This document shows, in pieces, positions 1-10,130 of a stretch of DNA of 64,000 nt. Each line of letters begins with the position of its first letter. Position 1 is the first letter of the stretch. Source of the DNA: Ceratopteris richardii (Eukaryota > Streptophyta > Polypodiopsida > Polypodiales > Pteridaceae); contig CM035444.1 in NCBI GenBank assembly GCA_020310875.1, positions 25,552,272 through 25,616,271 of the forward strand, in the 5' to 3' direction. Position numbers and translations under genes: made by a program. The notes under the pieces were generated by a model. The model was not told where the DNA came from, did not search any database, and was given only the letters and a program-made list of their open reading frames with translations.

Positions 1-960
1 TCAAGTAGTCTATCATGACTCTGACCTTTTCCCCTCTTATGCGAGCATGAAGTTTGACTAAGTTATGAAGTCCAAACTGATTTTGGACCCCCATTGAATC
101 AGATAAACAACATTGATGCATGTCGTCTTCATGCAAGACCTCCATTTTTTCCAAACTTTGGTTTTTTTCAAGATTTAAAGTTTGGACTAGTGAATTCTTG
201 CCTTTTCTTTCCCTTTCTACTCACGATTGGCTTCTTGTTGACCCCTTGTAGTATAATTTTTGCTAAGATGTCCTGGGTTTAGGCACTTAAAGCAAAAATT
301 TTTATTTTTGCTTTCTCCTAGACCTGAGGGTCGAGTCTTGGCCTTGAGAATCTAGGAGTCTTGAAGTCTTCTTTTTTGAAAGTGCCTAACTTTCATTTAC
401 TTCTTTTGAAGTTTTTATTTTTTACGACAAGATGAAGTGGTTGTCTTCCAGTTTTAGCATGATCTTCATAGGTCTATGCTAACTTTATAGCATTTTCTAA
501 AGTTTTTGGAGCACTTCTCTTCACTTCATGTTTGATGTGCTTGTCGAGGCCACAGTTGAAACCTCTAACTTTATGAAAATCATATAAGTTTTGGATTTTG
601 AGCACTATTTCTCGATAATGAGAAATGTACAAGGAGAGGGGATGTCCTTGTTAAAGGATCTTGTCCCACTCCACCCAGTTTCACTTGTCTTTGTTTTTAG
701 GTAGGAACTCTTTTTTAAAGAGTTCCTCAAATTGGTTCCAAGTTTCAGGAATCCTTTGAGACTCCTTTAGGTTCATCCACCATTTTTAAGCCTTAGGTCC
801 AAGTGATAAAATTGATTCTAAGAATTGATAGGCTTCAAAGGTGTTTTTCGATTGATGTAATCTTGCCATTTTTCCATAAAGATCAAGACTGCATCTTTGT
901 TTCAGTCTTTGTCTTCACCTGAAAACTAAGCTGGTTTTACGTCTTTCGCAAATGAAAGAC
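1..960 (-). pseudogene. Ty3/gypsy gag remnant with zinc knuckle
   Basis: Read on the minus strand with frame jumps, this stretch gives the usual plant gypsy capsid pattern: a segment like P-E-T-W-N-Q-F-E-E-L-F-K-K-E-F, then Y-D-F-H-K-V-R-G-F-N-C-G-L-D-K-H-I-K, then a run like A-x-T-Y-E-D-H-A. A CCHC-type knuckle follows near 253-297 (C-F-K-C-L-N-P-G-H-L-S-K-N), with the last cysteine replaced by tyrosine. Gag coats the RNA in the cytoplasmic particle. Many stops and frameshifts make it a dead relic. It continues past the left edge, where protease would be expected. No LTR is visible. The gypsy assignment rests on motif order only. Confidence 0.6.
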
Positions 961-1851
961 TTCTACACCTAATGGATGTGGTTTTATTTTTTAAAGACAA
1001 GTTACTATGGATGGGTAAAGGAGCATCTGGCCCCTTTACTCGAGGATGGGTTCCTTGGTCAAATTGACAAAGAACCCATTTGAGTAGGTAGGGGTAATAA
1101 TCAAATTCTATTGAGCCACATACTAATGATCACTCATTGCATGGGGTGGGGGAGCTTCATGAGTGTAATCACGCCATGGATGTGGAGCTTACACCATCAA
1201 TATGGATCTTGATTGGTGTAGCCAAACTATTGATATGGAGACTGATTGGTGCAAACACTATGTAATGCCCATGGTACAAATTGTGAAATTTGAGATATGA
1301 GATTGGCTTCACATGACTACAACCAAATCTATCTCCACCTCCACATCTCCATTCATACCACATGACATGAATAGGATGGCATATTGAAATTTGGACCTCG
1401 GCTTAATTCTTTGAATAATTACCAGCATGTGTGGTATAGTGGATATCACCTTCAATTTGTGGGCATTTGGCTCAAAAGGTCAAGTCGCACTCCTTGAACC
1501 AATGTGTTCAGCTTTATGAGTGTCTCTTTGGGTGTCCCTATACCTAGTTGAGGACTTGGGTGTTTGTGTTTCTTCTAATGAGAAAAATTCAATCGGTAGT
1601 TTTGTGGGAAATGGGTCGGGGAAGACACATTTACTTAAGATATATTGCATAGGGCTGATGCAGGTGGAGAATAGGTGAATCACTGAACGAGGTATCGTTT
1701 GAATTTCTTTTGCTCTCTCCTTGAGTCTCCCGCGCATAGGTCAGAGGTCTCTCCCGCCAGGGAAGTTCTGAGTCGCCCAATCACCCTGCGGCATCGTTAA
1801 TTCGCTCGCTCTGCTTCATCCCTCGCCTTCGCGGAGTCCGTAGAAGGAACA
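961..1851. other. Non-coding stretch upstream of the coiled-coil gene
   Basis: No coding sequence is recognisable. It contains a hairpin-like inverted repeat (1047-1078), several repeats of 'gattggtg' and 'ccatggatgtgg' type words near 1170-1260, and a GC-richer stretch from about 1730 leading into the putative start codon at 1852, which may be the 5' leader or promoter of that gene. No clear TATA box was identified. Confidence 0.4.
1047..1078. repeat. Short inverted repeat (hairpin)
   Basis: The arm tgggttccttggtcaa (1047-1062) is followed almost at once by ttgacaaagaaccca (1064-1078), its near-perfect reverse complement. It could form a hairpin or be a terminus of a small element. No partner copy was found nearby. 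Confidence 0.5.
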
Positions 1852-3186
1852 ATGGGTAAGCAGGGGGGCTTACTGCTCGCTGCCTCTCGCTGCCTCTCTG
1901 AGTTGATGTTGCCTGCAAGTTGCCGCTAAATGCAGCCTCATGTTTGTGTTTTTCAGACGATCCGGATCAACTGTATGACGACCTGTTTGAGGATTTGGAG
2001 GATGGAAGGGCTATCATCAAGACGTCTCTCCATGAGGTTCATATTTCTTCTCCTTAAGACTACAAACATACGCTTTTGTGTACGCATTTTACGCTTAATG
2101 TTCTTCGTTATCGTCTGAACCTGTCCGGTTTCGTGTTCGCGTTTGATCAGTTGGAGGACAGGATCAAAGATCTTAGCAATGAAGCCGAAGAATTAAAGGC
2201 GCAGGTTCGCAATCTGCAACAAGAGGCAAGCTTCATGCACAGAGAAATTCAGTGTCAGTCACGACTTGCAATGCTACTGTTTTCTTATTTCTTCTTTGGT
2301 TTCTTTGGTTTCTTTGCGTGTTTAGAATGAAGGATTGTCGAAGCAGAATGAAATCCTCACTCGAAATATTTCGTGCCTTTTTAAGGTAAATTCTGCTGCG
2401 TTTTCTCTGTGCATTTACCCTCGCTTCTTACTCAGAATTTCTCTGCATATGCAATTATCTGTGTATTTTATGTTTCAAACAGACTGCCCAGATGGAGATA
2501 TCACGGAAGGATAAGCAAATCAAGGCTCTTCAGCAAGAGTAAGAGCAAATACTATCATGAGATTCCAGTATTTCACGAATTCGGGGCTGTCGAAGGTGCC
2601 AGTTTTTAAATTTCTGAATGGGCTTTGCAGATCTTTATGTGCAAGTACTTCTGGTGCTCGATCTGTCCCGTTGGCCATCGCAAGAGCTGACTCATTACCA
2701 GCAAAGGAGCAAACGGTCGCTACAGTATTCCCGGCCTTGTCGAACGGAGGAAGAAGGCAAGACGAAGCTGGAATATCCTCGAAGAAGGATAGCAGCACGG
2801 AGAATGAAGCATCACGTGATTTCGTCACTGTTCAGAAGCAGTCCGTCGAAGGACGTGTACGCCATGAGAATCGTCTCGATATGAGTAAGCGTAACGAAGA
2901 CCGCAGATTAGGTCGGCAACATCGTGATCGTACAGATGCCGTCAGGGTCAATGATGCATATGATAAATATGAGAAGTATCAGGACGACACGCGAAAGAGG
3001 GAAAGGGAGGACAAGCATCGGGAAGAACACGAGAAAAGGAGACATCGGGAAGAACATGAGAGGAGGAGACATGATGAAGGATACCATGGAAGATCGACAA
3101 CAGATGCAGGTGGCCGTAGACCATCATCTCATGCCGCCAGAGGGCATTGGAAGGTTCATGAAAGAACCGAGTTTGCTGTTAGTTAA
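1852..3186 (+). CDS. Spliced coiled-coil protein with FLASH-like N-terminal region
   Basis: Inferred exons: 1852-1855, 1957-2036, 2151-2252, 2326-2385, 2483-2538 and 2631-3186, giving about 285 residues. The ATG lies directly on a splice donor (ATGG/GTAAGC). Joining gives an acidic start M-D-D-P-D-Q-L-Y-D-D-L-F-E-D-L, a heptad-rich coiled coil in exon 3, then the string N-I-S-C-L-F-K-T-A-Q-M-E-I-S-R-K-D-K across exons 4-5. That string and the acidic N-terminus resemble the conserved part of FLASH/CASP8AP2, which in animals works in histone pre-mRNA 3' processing. The last exon has a Lys/Arg/Glu/His-rich tail with repeated R-E-E-H-E motifs, as in nuclear RNA-processing proteins. The phase after exon 3 needs CAG at 2250-2252 to be the exon end, but the next bases are TG, not GT, so the copy may be damaged or spliced otherwise. 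Function in plants is inferred; other exon joins also need transcript support. Confidence 0.55.
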
Positions 3187-3345
3187 GTACAGATGAGCTT
3201 CTGTTTACAGTTTTTTACCGAGGGTGAGTATGCCATCGCTGAATTCCGATCACAGGAATTTTTTGAATCAGTTTCGCAGGATTCGTATCGTTAGTAGACC
3301 CTTTCGTCCATTGTGCTCAGCTTCTTCATTTCTGCCGACGATATA
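3187..3345 (+). other. Probable 3' untranslated region
   Basis: Follows the TAA stop of the coiled-coil gene. No ORF of interest; it leads into the 128-bp tandem duplication. No unambiguous polyadenylation signal was identified. Confidence 0.3.
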
Positions 3346-3605
3346 CTCCATTGCCCTTGGTATGACAGATTCCTGTCGTCCTTGCGGACCTGCCATTGCA
3401 GATGCCGCTTCTGAGATCTTAATCTGTACCTCACCATTTATGTACTTGTGCACATAAAACCCTGTAAGCTGGGCTCCGTTCCTCTTGGTATGACTGATTC
3501 CTGTCGTACTTGCTGACCTGCCATTGCAGATGCCGCTTCTGAGATCTGAATCTGTACCTTACCATTTATGTAGTTGTGCACATAAAACCCTGTAACTTCG
3601 GCTCC
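3346..3605. repeat. Tandem duplication, 128-bp unit x2
   Basis: Two adjacent copies offset by 128 bp (cttggtatgac at 3356 and 3484). Both contain the word tgccattgcagatgccgctt and end in cataaaaccctgtaa. They differ at a handful of positions. The repeat sits in the probable 3' untranslated region or just downstream of the coiled-coil gene. Confidence 0.85.
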
Positions 3606-3978
3606 TCAAACTTTTGCATCAAACAGTCTTCCAGGAGCCATCGCTGCCTGATTTACATACATGACCCCTCGAAACGAGGCATTTCATTGTTTCAGGTATC
3701 ATTTTAAATTATATGACTCCATTGCATCTACGATACTACCACATGTAGCGGAATCGAGATTGAGTATCTTTGTCTCATTCCTCTGAAGTGTTTCTCTGCT
3801 TCGTATTTCTTCTTTCTGTGAAGTTCACCTTACAGTTGTACTTGCTTACTCAGTTGGGTTAATATATCCCTGAATTTTACTCACTTGTTGAAATAATACG
3901 AATCTTTTATGTATGCTGGCCATTCCAGCCTTTGATGGCCTTTCAGTGTTACTCGGATATTGGAAGAGCCTTGTCATA
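3606..3978. other. Unassigned AT-rich DNA
   Basis: No coding signature, repeat or RNA gene seen in this stretch. Confidence 0.4.
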
Positions 3979-4108
3979 GTGAGGTTGAGCTCATGTAGCA
4001 TCAATGGAAGACACAGTAGGGCGTAAGAGAAGAAATTTTGTTAGTAAGGTTGAATTCATACAGGATCAGTGGAAGAAACAGTAGGGCTCAAGAGAAGAAA
4101 TCTTGTTG
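3979..4108. repeat. Tandem duplication, 65-bp unit x2
   Basis: Copies begin with gtgaggttgagctcat (3979) and gtaaggttgaattcat (4044); both carry agtagggc-taagagaagaaat. About ten differences separate them, so the duplication is older than a very recent slippage event. Confidence 0.75.
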
Positions 4109-4560
4109 TCCATGTTTTAGCATTGTGCTGTACACTATTAAGAAGAGATTTTTAACTTCCAAGTATGACGTTTTGTTATACATCTTCTCATAAAGTTTAC
4201 AGGTAGCTTTATTGAAGTTTGAAGACAAGTGGGAAGAGGGGGTCTTTTTTCTTAGTTATACGTTTTCTCTCTAAAGTTACTTGAATTGTACTGAATCAAG
4301 AAAGGAATGAGTCCATTATAGCCTAAAAAACTCAAGCTTTTTATAACCTTGAAACACAAAGAACTCTGCGCTTCAAAGATACCATAGAGGCAAATCATGA
4401 CACCATTTGCATAGTCCATCTCTTAAGCTTTGAGAGCCCTAGCTCTAGTCTAGGTAGATAGTTTGTTGGCAATAAACCATTGGAAAGTACTTTGCTTTAT
4501 TCCATCGGTGTGGAGGTTGACATTAGATTTCAATTGTAAGGATCATCAAAAGTGGGGAAG
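4109..4560. other. Unassigned DNA
   Basis: No recognisable gene or repeat; only short accidental ORFs. Confidence 0.4.
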
Positions 4561-4599
4561 AGAAGGCAAGGAAGAGCCTTTTTGCCTACCAACATCTTT

Positions 4600-4870
4600 T
4601 GTTTAATCGCTTCTTCCTTGTGTGGACGCAATTCTTAAGAGCTTAGTCTTTCCTGTGATTACCTATGGTGCAGAATTGATTGGGGGGCCATGGATAATCT
4701 TTTTGGATCTCTTGAACGGCTAGTAGTGATTGGGATGTGAATGATTTGTGGCGAAGGGACGTGTTCAACTTTGGATGTTGTGGCCATGATGCACAAGACT
4801 CCTATTATGTGTTGATGCTCCTTTGTGGGGTATGGCATTCCCCTTTTTTTTGGGAACATATCGGGTAGGC
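4600..4870 (+). pseudogene. LINE ORF2 C-terminal remnant
   Basis: A translated stretch around 4625-4690 reads L-K-S-L-V-F-P-V-I-T-Y-G-A-E-L-I-G-G, matching the P-v-l-x-Y-G-x-E-x-W-G signature that follows the reverse-transcriptase domain in many non-LTR elements. The next bases read like the L-E-R-x-x-x-x-x-I-G-M segment before an H-K-T-P-I motif. Stops and frameshifts interrupt it. The assignment is by motif only; it lies 5' of, not 3' of, the RT piece at 5690-6200, so the two are probably separate or rearranged copies. Confidence 0.45.
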
Positions 4871-5447
4871 AATTTAGTTGGTGCGGAGCCCTCGGGTTTC
4901 AATTCGCATATTCTAGTGTCATGTTCAGAGCATTGGGTATCTCACCACATTTTTCTTTTGGGATGAGTTGACCATAGTCTTTGGTTGCAAGGTCACGTAT
5001 AAGACTTCTTTGGAAGATGAAGCGGCGGATAGATTTTGCCTTTTGAGTAGATAAGCCTCTTGAGGCCCCCTTCTTTGACTCAAAAAATAAAAAAAAAATT
5101 GTGATGCACAAAGAATTCCATATCCCATTGTTTGTAGCTTACTTGGGGGGATGCATGGTCGCCTCTTTGGGAAGTATTTAGATAGCTTGACTTGGCTTGG
5201 GACCTACGAAAACCAATGGGATCTCGATTCCAAAGGTGGACGTGCTTTAGCTTTTTGTACACCTAGCTACAAAGTTGTTGACACTTCTTTAGTTTTGTGT
5301 TGCAATTGTACAACTCTTGGACGTGCTTTCTAAAATCAAAGGTCGATATTTGTCATTAAGAACAACAATATCATGCCCGTTTGAAATAATTGTGGGGAAC
5401 TTGTGGCGGAACTCATTGAACAACTTTATATTTGGAAGAAACAATAT

Positions 5448-5600
5448 GAAGGTATCTTTATTGATCTAGATGGGAGGAGTTGTAACATTGAGGTGTGGAG
5501 TAGACATCCCGTAATGTGGAGGTTTGGAAGGAACACTGAAGGTATCTTTGTTGATCTGGATGGGAGAAGTCGTAACATTGAGGTGTGGAGTAGACATCCC
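5448..5600. repeat. Tandem duplication, 90-bp unit (1.7 copies)
   Basis: The word gaaggtatctttrttgatct occurs at 5448 and 5538, and aacattgaggtgtggagtag recurs with the same 90-bp offset. The second copy is partial and diverges near 5600. Confidence 0.85.
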
Positions 5601-5689
5601 ATTAGGGTTTGATCCAGGCTTATCGGAGTGAACCAACCAATACAATGGTTTGGAGTTTGATTGTTCTGTCAAAAGCTTAAAATGTGTTG

Positions 5690-6200
5690 GGCCACTAGTG
5701 GAGATTGGTTAGCTTTAGGAATTTTTAAGATTCTCCTCTATGATAAGGGGCTTGACAATACCTTTTTTAACCTATTGGTAAATATGTTTGAGAAACGAGT
5801 GATTCCAAAGCCTGTGATAATCGTAGTCGTGGTTTCCATTCCTAAGAAGGGGAACCTTACATGTGTTGATAGTTATTGAGGGATTTCCTTGATCATTGTT
5901 GTGCTTAAAATTTGGTCTGTCTGATAGTGAAGAGGCTTACCGAGGCTCATAATTTATTCAATCGAGCCCATATTGGATTTTTTTTCATGTCATGAGTGCA
6001 TAGGGCAAGTCGTATGCATACAAGAAGTGGTGCTTCAAAGGGCTATGCATAAAGTCTCTACATACACGATGTAAATTGACTTCAAAAAAGCATATGACAT
6101 TGTGCTACATCAAGTGTTGTTCCTTAAACTTGAAGTGGCTGACGTAAGGGGTCAAGTGTTGAAATCTTTCCATGCACTGTATGAGTCTTCGAATCATCCC
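5690..6200 (+). pseudogene. LINE reverse-transcriptase remnant
   Basis: Across frame jumps the plus strand gives I-P-K-K-G-N (about 5838-5855), then D-S-Y-x-G-I-S-L-I, then near 6078 the string I-D-F-K-K-A-Y-D-I-V-L-H-Q-V-L. These are the fingers and first palm motifs of non-LTR reverse transcriptases, with the first catalytic aspartate still present. Such enzymes copy their own RNA at a nicked target. There is no endonuclease domain or poly(A) tail in view. Heavily decayed. Confidence 0.6.
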
Positions 6201-6209
6201 CAACTCAGA

Positions 6210-7039
6210 AAATAGGAAAAAAAAAATTACATATTCAGGCCATTTCTTGAATACACCCAACATCGAGATCATATCTTTGAGCTATATTATGGATAGGGAG
6301 GATACTTCCTTGGTGAATTATGTATTATCAGCTCTAGGATATTTGTGGGCTCTGATTCCTGGACTAAAATTCTTATACAATAGCAAACCAAACCAAATGG
6401 ACTCGTGGAAGGTGAGAAAGCTTAAATCTTTTTTTTTTTGAAATATAATTTTTCTTTATGGTGTTCAAAGAGCAAATTCTTGTAATGAGACGACTCCAAA
6501 TAGGCTGAATCTAAAAAGCCCTAACCAAATTCAAGGAAGGAAATATATGAGAAAGAGCTCTAGGGATCTTTCTATGGCAAATCTTTCTATGGCAAATCTT
6601 TCTATGGCAAATTGATGGTACATTCTTAGTTCAAAATTTTCACATGACCTTTCCTCAGATAGTGTTCCAAAAGTGTGTGGACTACCCCGTTGCCTCCCTA
6701 AGAAGAACTTGTTGTCAAGAAATCTTCAATCGTCAAATTCAATTGGAGGATCTTCCATGGAGTACTTCAAATTCTCAGGCTCTTAGTGCATGAGAAGGAG
6801 AGATGCTCCATGTTTTTTCCCTCTTTAAGAAATCTCTTACACCATGGGATGGTCCTACACAAGTGGACTTCGATGTTGGTCTAGATGGGAATGTGAAGAA
6901 TTTACAAGAGTAAGGTAACTCAGTCTTGATCAACAAGTGCCATAGTCCTTGAAACTTCAGCTCATGGTTTATGTAGGAGACTCTAGTATAAGACCCAAAT
7001 TAATGTCTTTTTGTTACAAAATCCCTTCATTCCTATCAT
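6210..7039. other. Unassigned DNA with a 15-bp triplication
   Basis: No gene recognised. At 6567-6611 the unit tctttctatggcaaa occurs three times in a row, a simple slippage repeat. The remainder may be decayed LINE 3' sequence but shows no diagnostic motif. Confidence 0.4.
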
Positions 7040-7620
7040 AAGTTCTATAGATGTTTCCAATTATGTTGCCCCTTTGACTAGCGTTTCTTAACAAATAAAT
7101 TATAATACGAAGCATATTGTAACTTAACACAAAGAATTAAAAAGTAAATCACCATTGATAGTAAACTTGAAAAAAGCATTACCAAGATGAATATGTACAA
7201 ACTTGACAAAAACATTACCAAGATGAATATGTACATACTTGATAAAGTTTCTTTTGTACCCATATCATGTAGAGATTGCAAAATAAACTCCCATTTAATT
7301 CTATCATACACATCGAAGTTTTAAAAAGTTCTGTTTACTTTCACGTGCATAATCCATATCTTCTTGCAAGATAATGAATACATGAAGGATATACATACCT
7401 TTGATAAATCCCCTTTGTTGGTTCATATTTATTTTTTTCATAATGTGACCCAACAATTTGACCAAAAAAGAGACAAAGATCTTGTACAAAGAATTGTGAC
7501 AAGTGATAGATCTCCGATTTTCTAGTTCTTTCTTGGATCTTTTCTTGTGCACACACTTCATAAAACCACTGTTTATGTAATTAGGAAGAGATTCAGCCTT
7601 GATAGCTTCATGTCATACTT
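7040..7620 (-). pseudogene. L1-type LINE reverse-transcriptase remnant
   Basis: Minus-strand translation gives, in order, a fragment like E-N-R-R-S-I-T-C-H-N-S-L-Y-K-I-F, then L-L-G-H-I-M-K-K-I-N, then N-Q-Q-R-G-F-I-K-G-M-Y-I, then Y-D-R-I-K-W-E-F-I-L. This is the order of plant L1-type reverse transcriptases (n-W-R-P-I-t-L-x-N-x-x-Y-K-i; Q-x-x-F-v-x-g-R-x-I; f-D-x-v-x-W). At least one frameshift splits it near 7310. It is a second LINE relic, opposite in orientation to the one at 5690-6200. Confidence 0.65.
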
Positions 7621-8186
7621 GGATAACAAAGAGGCTGATGAAAATGTGTGTTTGTACATACAAGAATGAAGTTGAAATTGGGAGATAGACATACAAAATG
7701 AAGTTGCAATTGGCAGATAGACACATTAAAAATTAGCATCAATCACACAAGAATGCGCATAAATTTACAGAGAGAAAAAAAAACTAGTTGCTACTCTTGT
7801 TTATGATTAAAATCAATTAGACCTTGCAACCAATTTCGTGATTTAATAAAAGAACTAAATTGTATGGTAAAAAAATGTGTGTACGTTAGTGTTCATTTAG
7901 AACATTCATCAAATTTGTTGCTGATTATGAACACCAGAAAATCTCATGAAAATAGATATGGGATTGTCTTAGATCTAAAAAGAAATAACTACGTTCAATA
8001 TGATAGGTGTATATGTGTTTAACATTCTTACAAAAATTCAGAAGGGGTTGGCTTCCAAACAAAGTTATTAACAAGTTTATGTGATGCAATCTTTGATTTC
8101 ATAGTGACTATTAGTATGCTAGTGTCAAAAGGTGTGTGGAAGGGATGGGAGTGCTTTTATAACTATTTGTGTATGTATGTATGTAT
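7621..8186. other. Unassigned AT-rich DNA
   Basis: May include decayed LINE 5' sequence on the minus strand, but no motif could be placed. Confidence 0.35.
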
Positions 8187-8378
8187 TGTTGGATTTTGAG
8201 CTCTTCGAAAGCACACAAACATCACAAGGAAGAAGAACAACCTTTGAGCACAACAGAATACAAAATGTATTATTAAGTGAATGTACAAAGATAAGTGACC
8301 CATTAGGGTTATAGGAGTATATACAAGCTTTAGGAAAAAAACCCTCTAAAAAGGGAAAAAAGTGCCTTGACGGTGTCA
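8187..8378 (-). mobile_element. Partial copia family-A LTR
   Basis: Starts TGTTGGATTTTGAG and carries, in reverse orientation, the same landmarks as the 230-bp LTRs of the full copia element at 31337: caaggaagaagaa, gaatgtacaaagataagt, cccattagggt, and aaaaagggaaaaaagtgcc. It stops before the other LTR end (tatatcaaca). This is a truncated solo relic, more diverged than the other copies in the window. Confidence 0.75.
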
Positions 8379-10049
8379 TCGAGATTTTCTCTCCTCTCTC
8401 ATTCATGACGGCCTACAGGAAACACATTCGGTGAAGGTAGCCAGAATTCCTGAGAAGTCCAAGATGCATCAAGGATGTCAAAGGGAGTTCACATGCAAAC
8501 TTTGGAAAAAATCAAGCAAATCGAGGGTAGCAATCAAAGCTGGTCAAATTTTGGAAATTAGGGCAAAAATTTCAATGTCTCCAAATCACATGAAAATTCA
8601 TATACTTATAAAGCCTATCAAAGGAAGACTATAGCCTAAATTTCGCATGTAAATGGATTTTCTAACACATTGATATGCCATGTGCATTTTGTAAACAATG
8701 TAATTTTTCCACTTAGATCCTTCAAAATCTTGTATAGAAATTTTTGTTAGCCATATGGTTTGACATGCATAAAGATTATATGTGGCTACATATTTGTACA
8801 AATTTTCAAGGATATCGGAGCTTCCTAGAGACCTTAATGCCACCTTGCAAACTTCCAAATGTAGTCAAACTTGTATAACGGGGATTCAGATGGGAGTTTT
8901 TTCTGCATATTCCTAAATGAGACCTTTCAAAACATAGCACTACAGATTTTCGTCTTCATCAAAGGATATTTGAAGGGTCAAAGAGCACAAAATCTAGTTT
9001 TCAAGGTCATCGCAATTTCCTATAATAAGAAAATTGAAGGGTTGAAGGGTTACCACATGGCAAACAAGGATTGAACCATGTTGTACGGTTAGGATGAGCT
9101 CACATTAAGGGTGGAGATGCACTAAAGCATAAAGCAAGGAGAATCCACGAGTTCTTTTCATCAGATAAGCCTTTTTCGATGATCAAAGATCAATAATGCA
9201 AAGTTTGTTAAAAAATAGTAGCTTAACTTATCCAAATTGATGTCATCACTGATCCGGCGGTCCACAACAACCCCAGATCCAATGGTGGAGAATGAAGGTG
9301 CCTATTTCCCCCCCTTTTCCCTAGATATCATATAAAGAACCAATCCTAGCCATCCATTTGATAAATCCAATGGTTGTAATCGAAAGCAGCTGATCTTAGG
9401 GTTGAGAGTTGATTTCTCTAGATCCAAGGGCCCAAATTCATTCAAAAAACTATAAACCCCCCCTCTAAACTCATAGAGCATCATTGTTAGGCATCCATAG
9501 GGCCCTTACTAGCACATGGTTTCCTTGAGACGATCACCCTCAGTTGAGCGTGTGAGGATCCAAGGTGGGCTAGTAAGAGCATAGTTCTTAGAATCAATTT
9601 TTATACTTCCACTCTAGGATAGGCTCGTAAACCCAATTTCTCTTTCTTTTCTCATCCTCAATGGAGCATGTGAGTGAGTTAGAGTTGGTTTGATGCATCT
9701 TAGACTTCTTTAGAAACATGTTACGATCCTAAAAAGACATAAGGTCAATGAAGTGGAACCTATCCTCTTACGTGTGATATTTGGTTGAACTGTCATGGTG
9801 AGAGGGTCGTGCGGACCACCTTTGACTAGTAGAATGCTTAGCTTGGTTTCATAACATTCATGTATATGTATATATCGCGAACCATTCTTTTCTTTTGATG
9901 TTGCTTGCTCAATCCTACACACAGAGACTTCTGTTAAGTTCGCCGCCCAGCCATCGTCCAAGCCTCTTGAGAGTCTTACATAAGAAAAACTCCTCAGATT
10001 CTTCTACTACTATGTGGTATATAATCCCATGTCATGCCATGTGGCATCC
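8379..10049. other. Unassigned DNA
   Basis: No coding motif could be recognised on either strand. The stretch may contain an LTR of the gypsy-like element whose possible 3' end is marked at 10050-10130, but no LTR borders could be defined. Confidence 0.35.
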
Positions 10050-10130
10050 TACTCAAAGGAGATTCACACTAAATAGAAATATCATGTGACATTTCCTTCC
10101 CCTTAAAAACATTTTCGTCCTAAAAAATGT
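10050..10130 (-). mobile_element. Possible Ty3/gypsy 3' end and polypurine tract
   Basis: On the minus strand this reads as aggacgaaaatgttttt followed by aaggggaaggaaatgtcaca. Plant gypsy elements often end pol with F-x-D-E-N-V-F-K-G-E-G and then a purine tract directly before an LTR starting TGT. The match is suggestive only; no second LTR or clear pol domain was found on either side. Confidence 0.3.
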
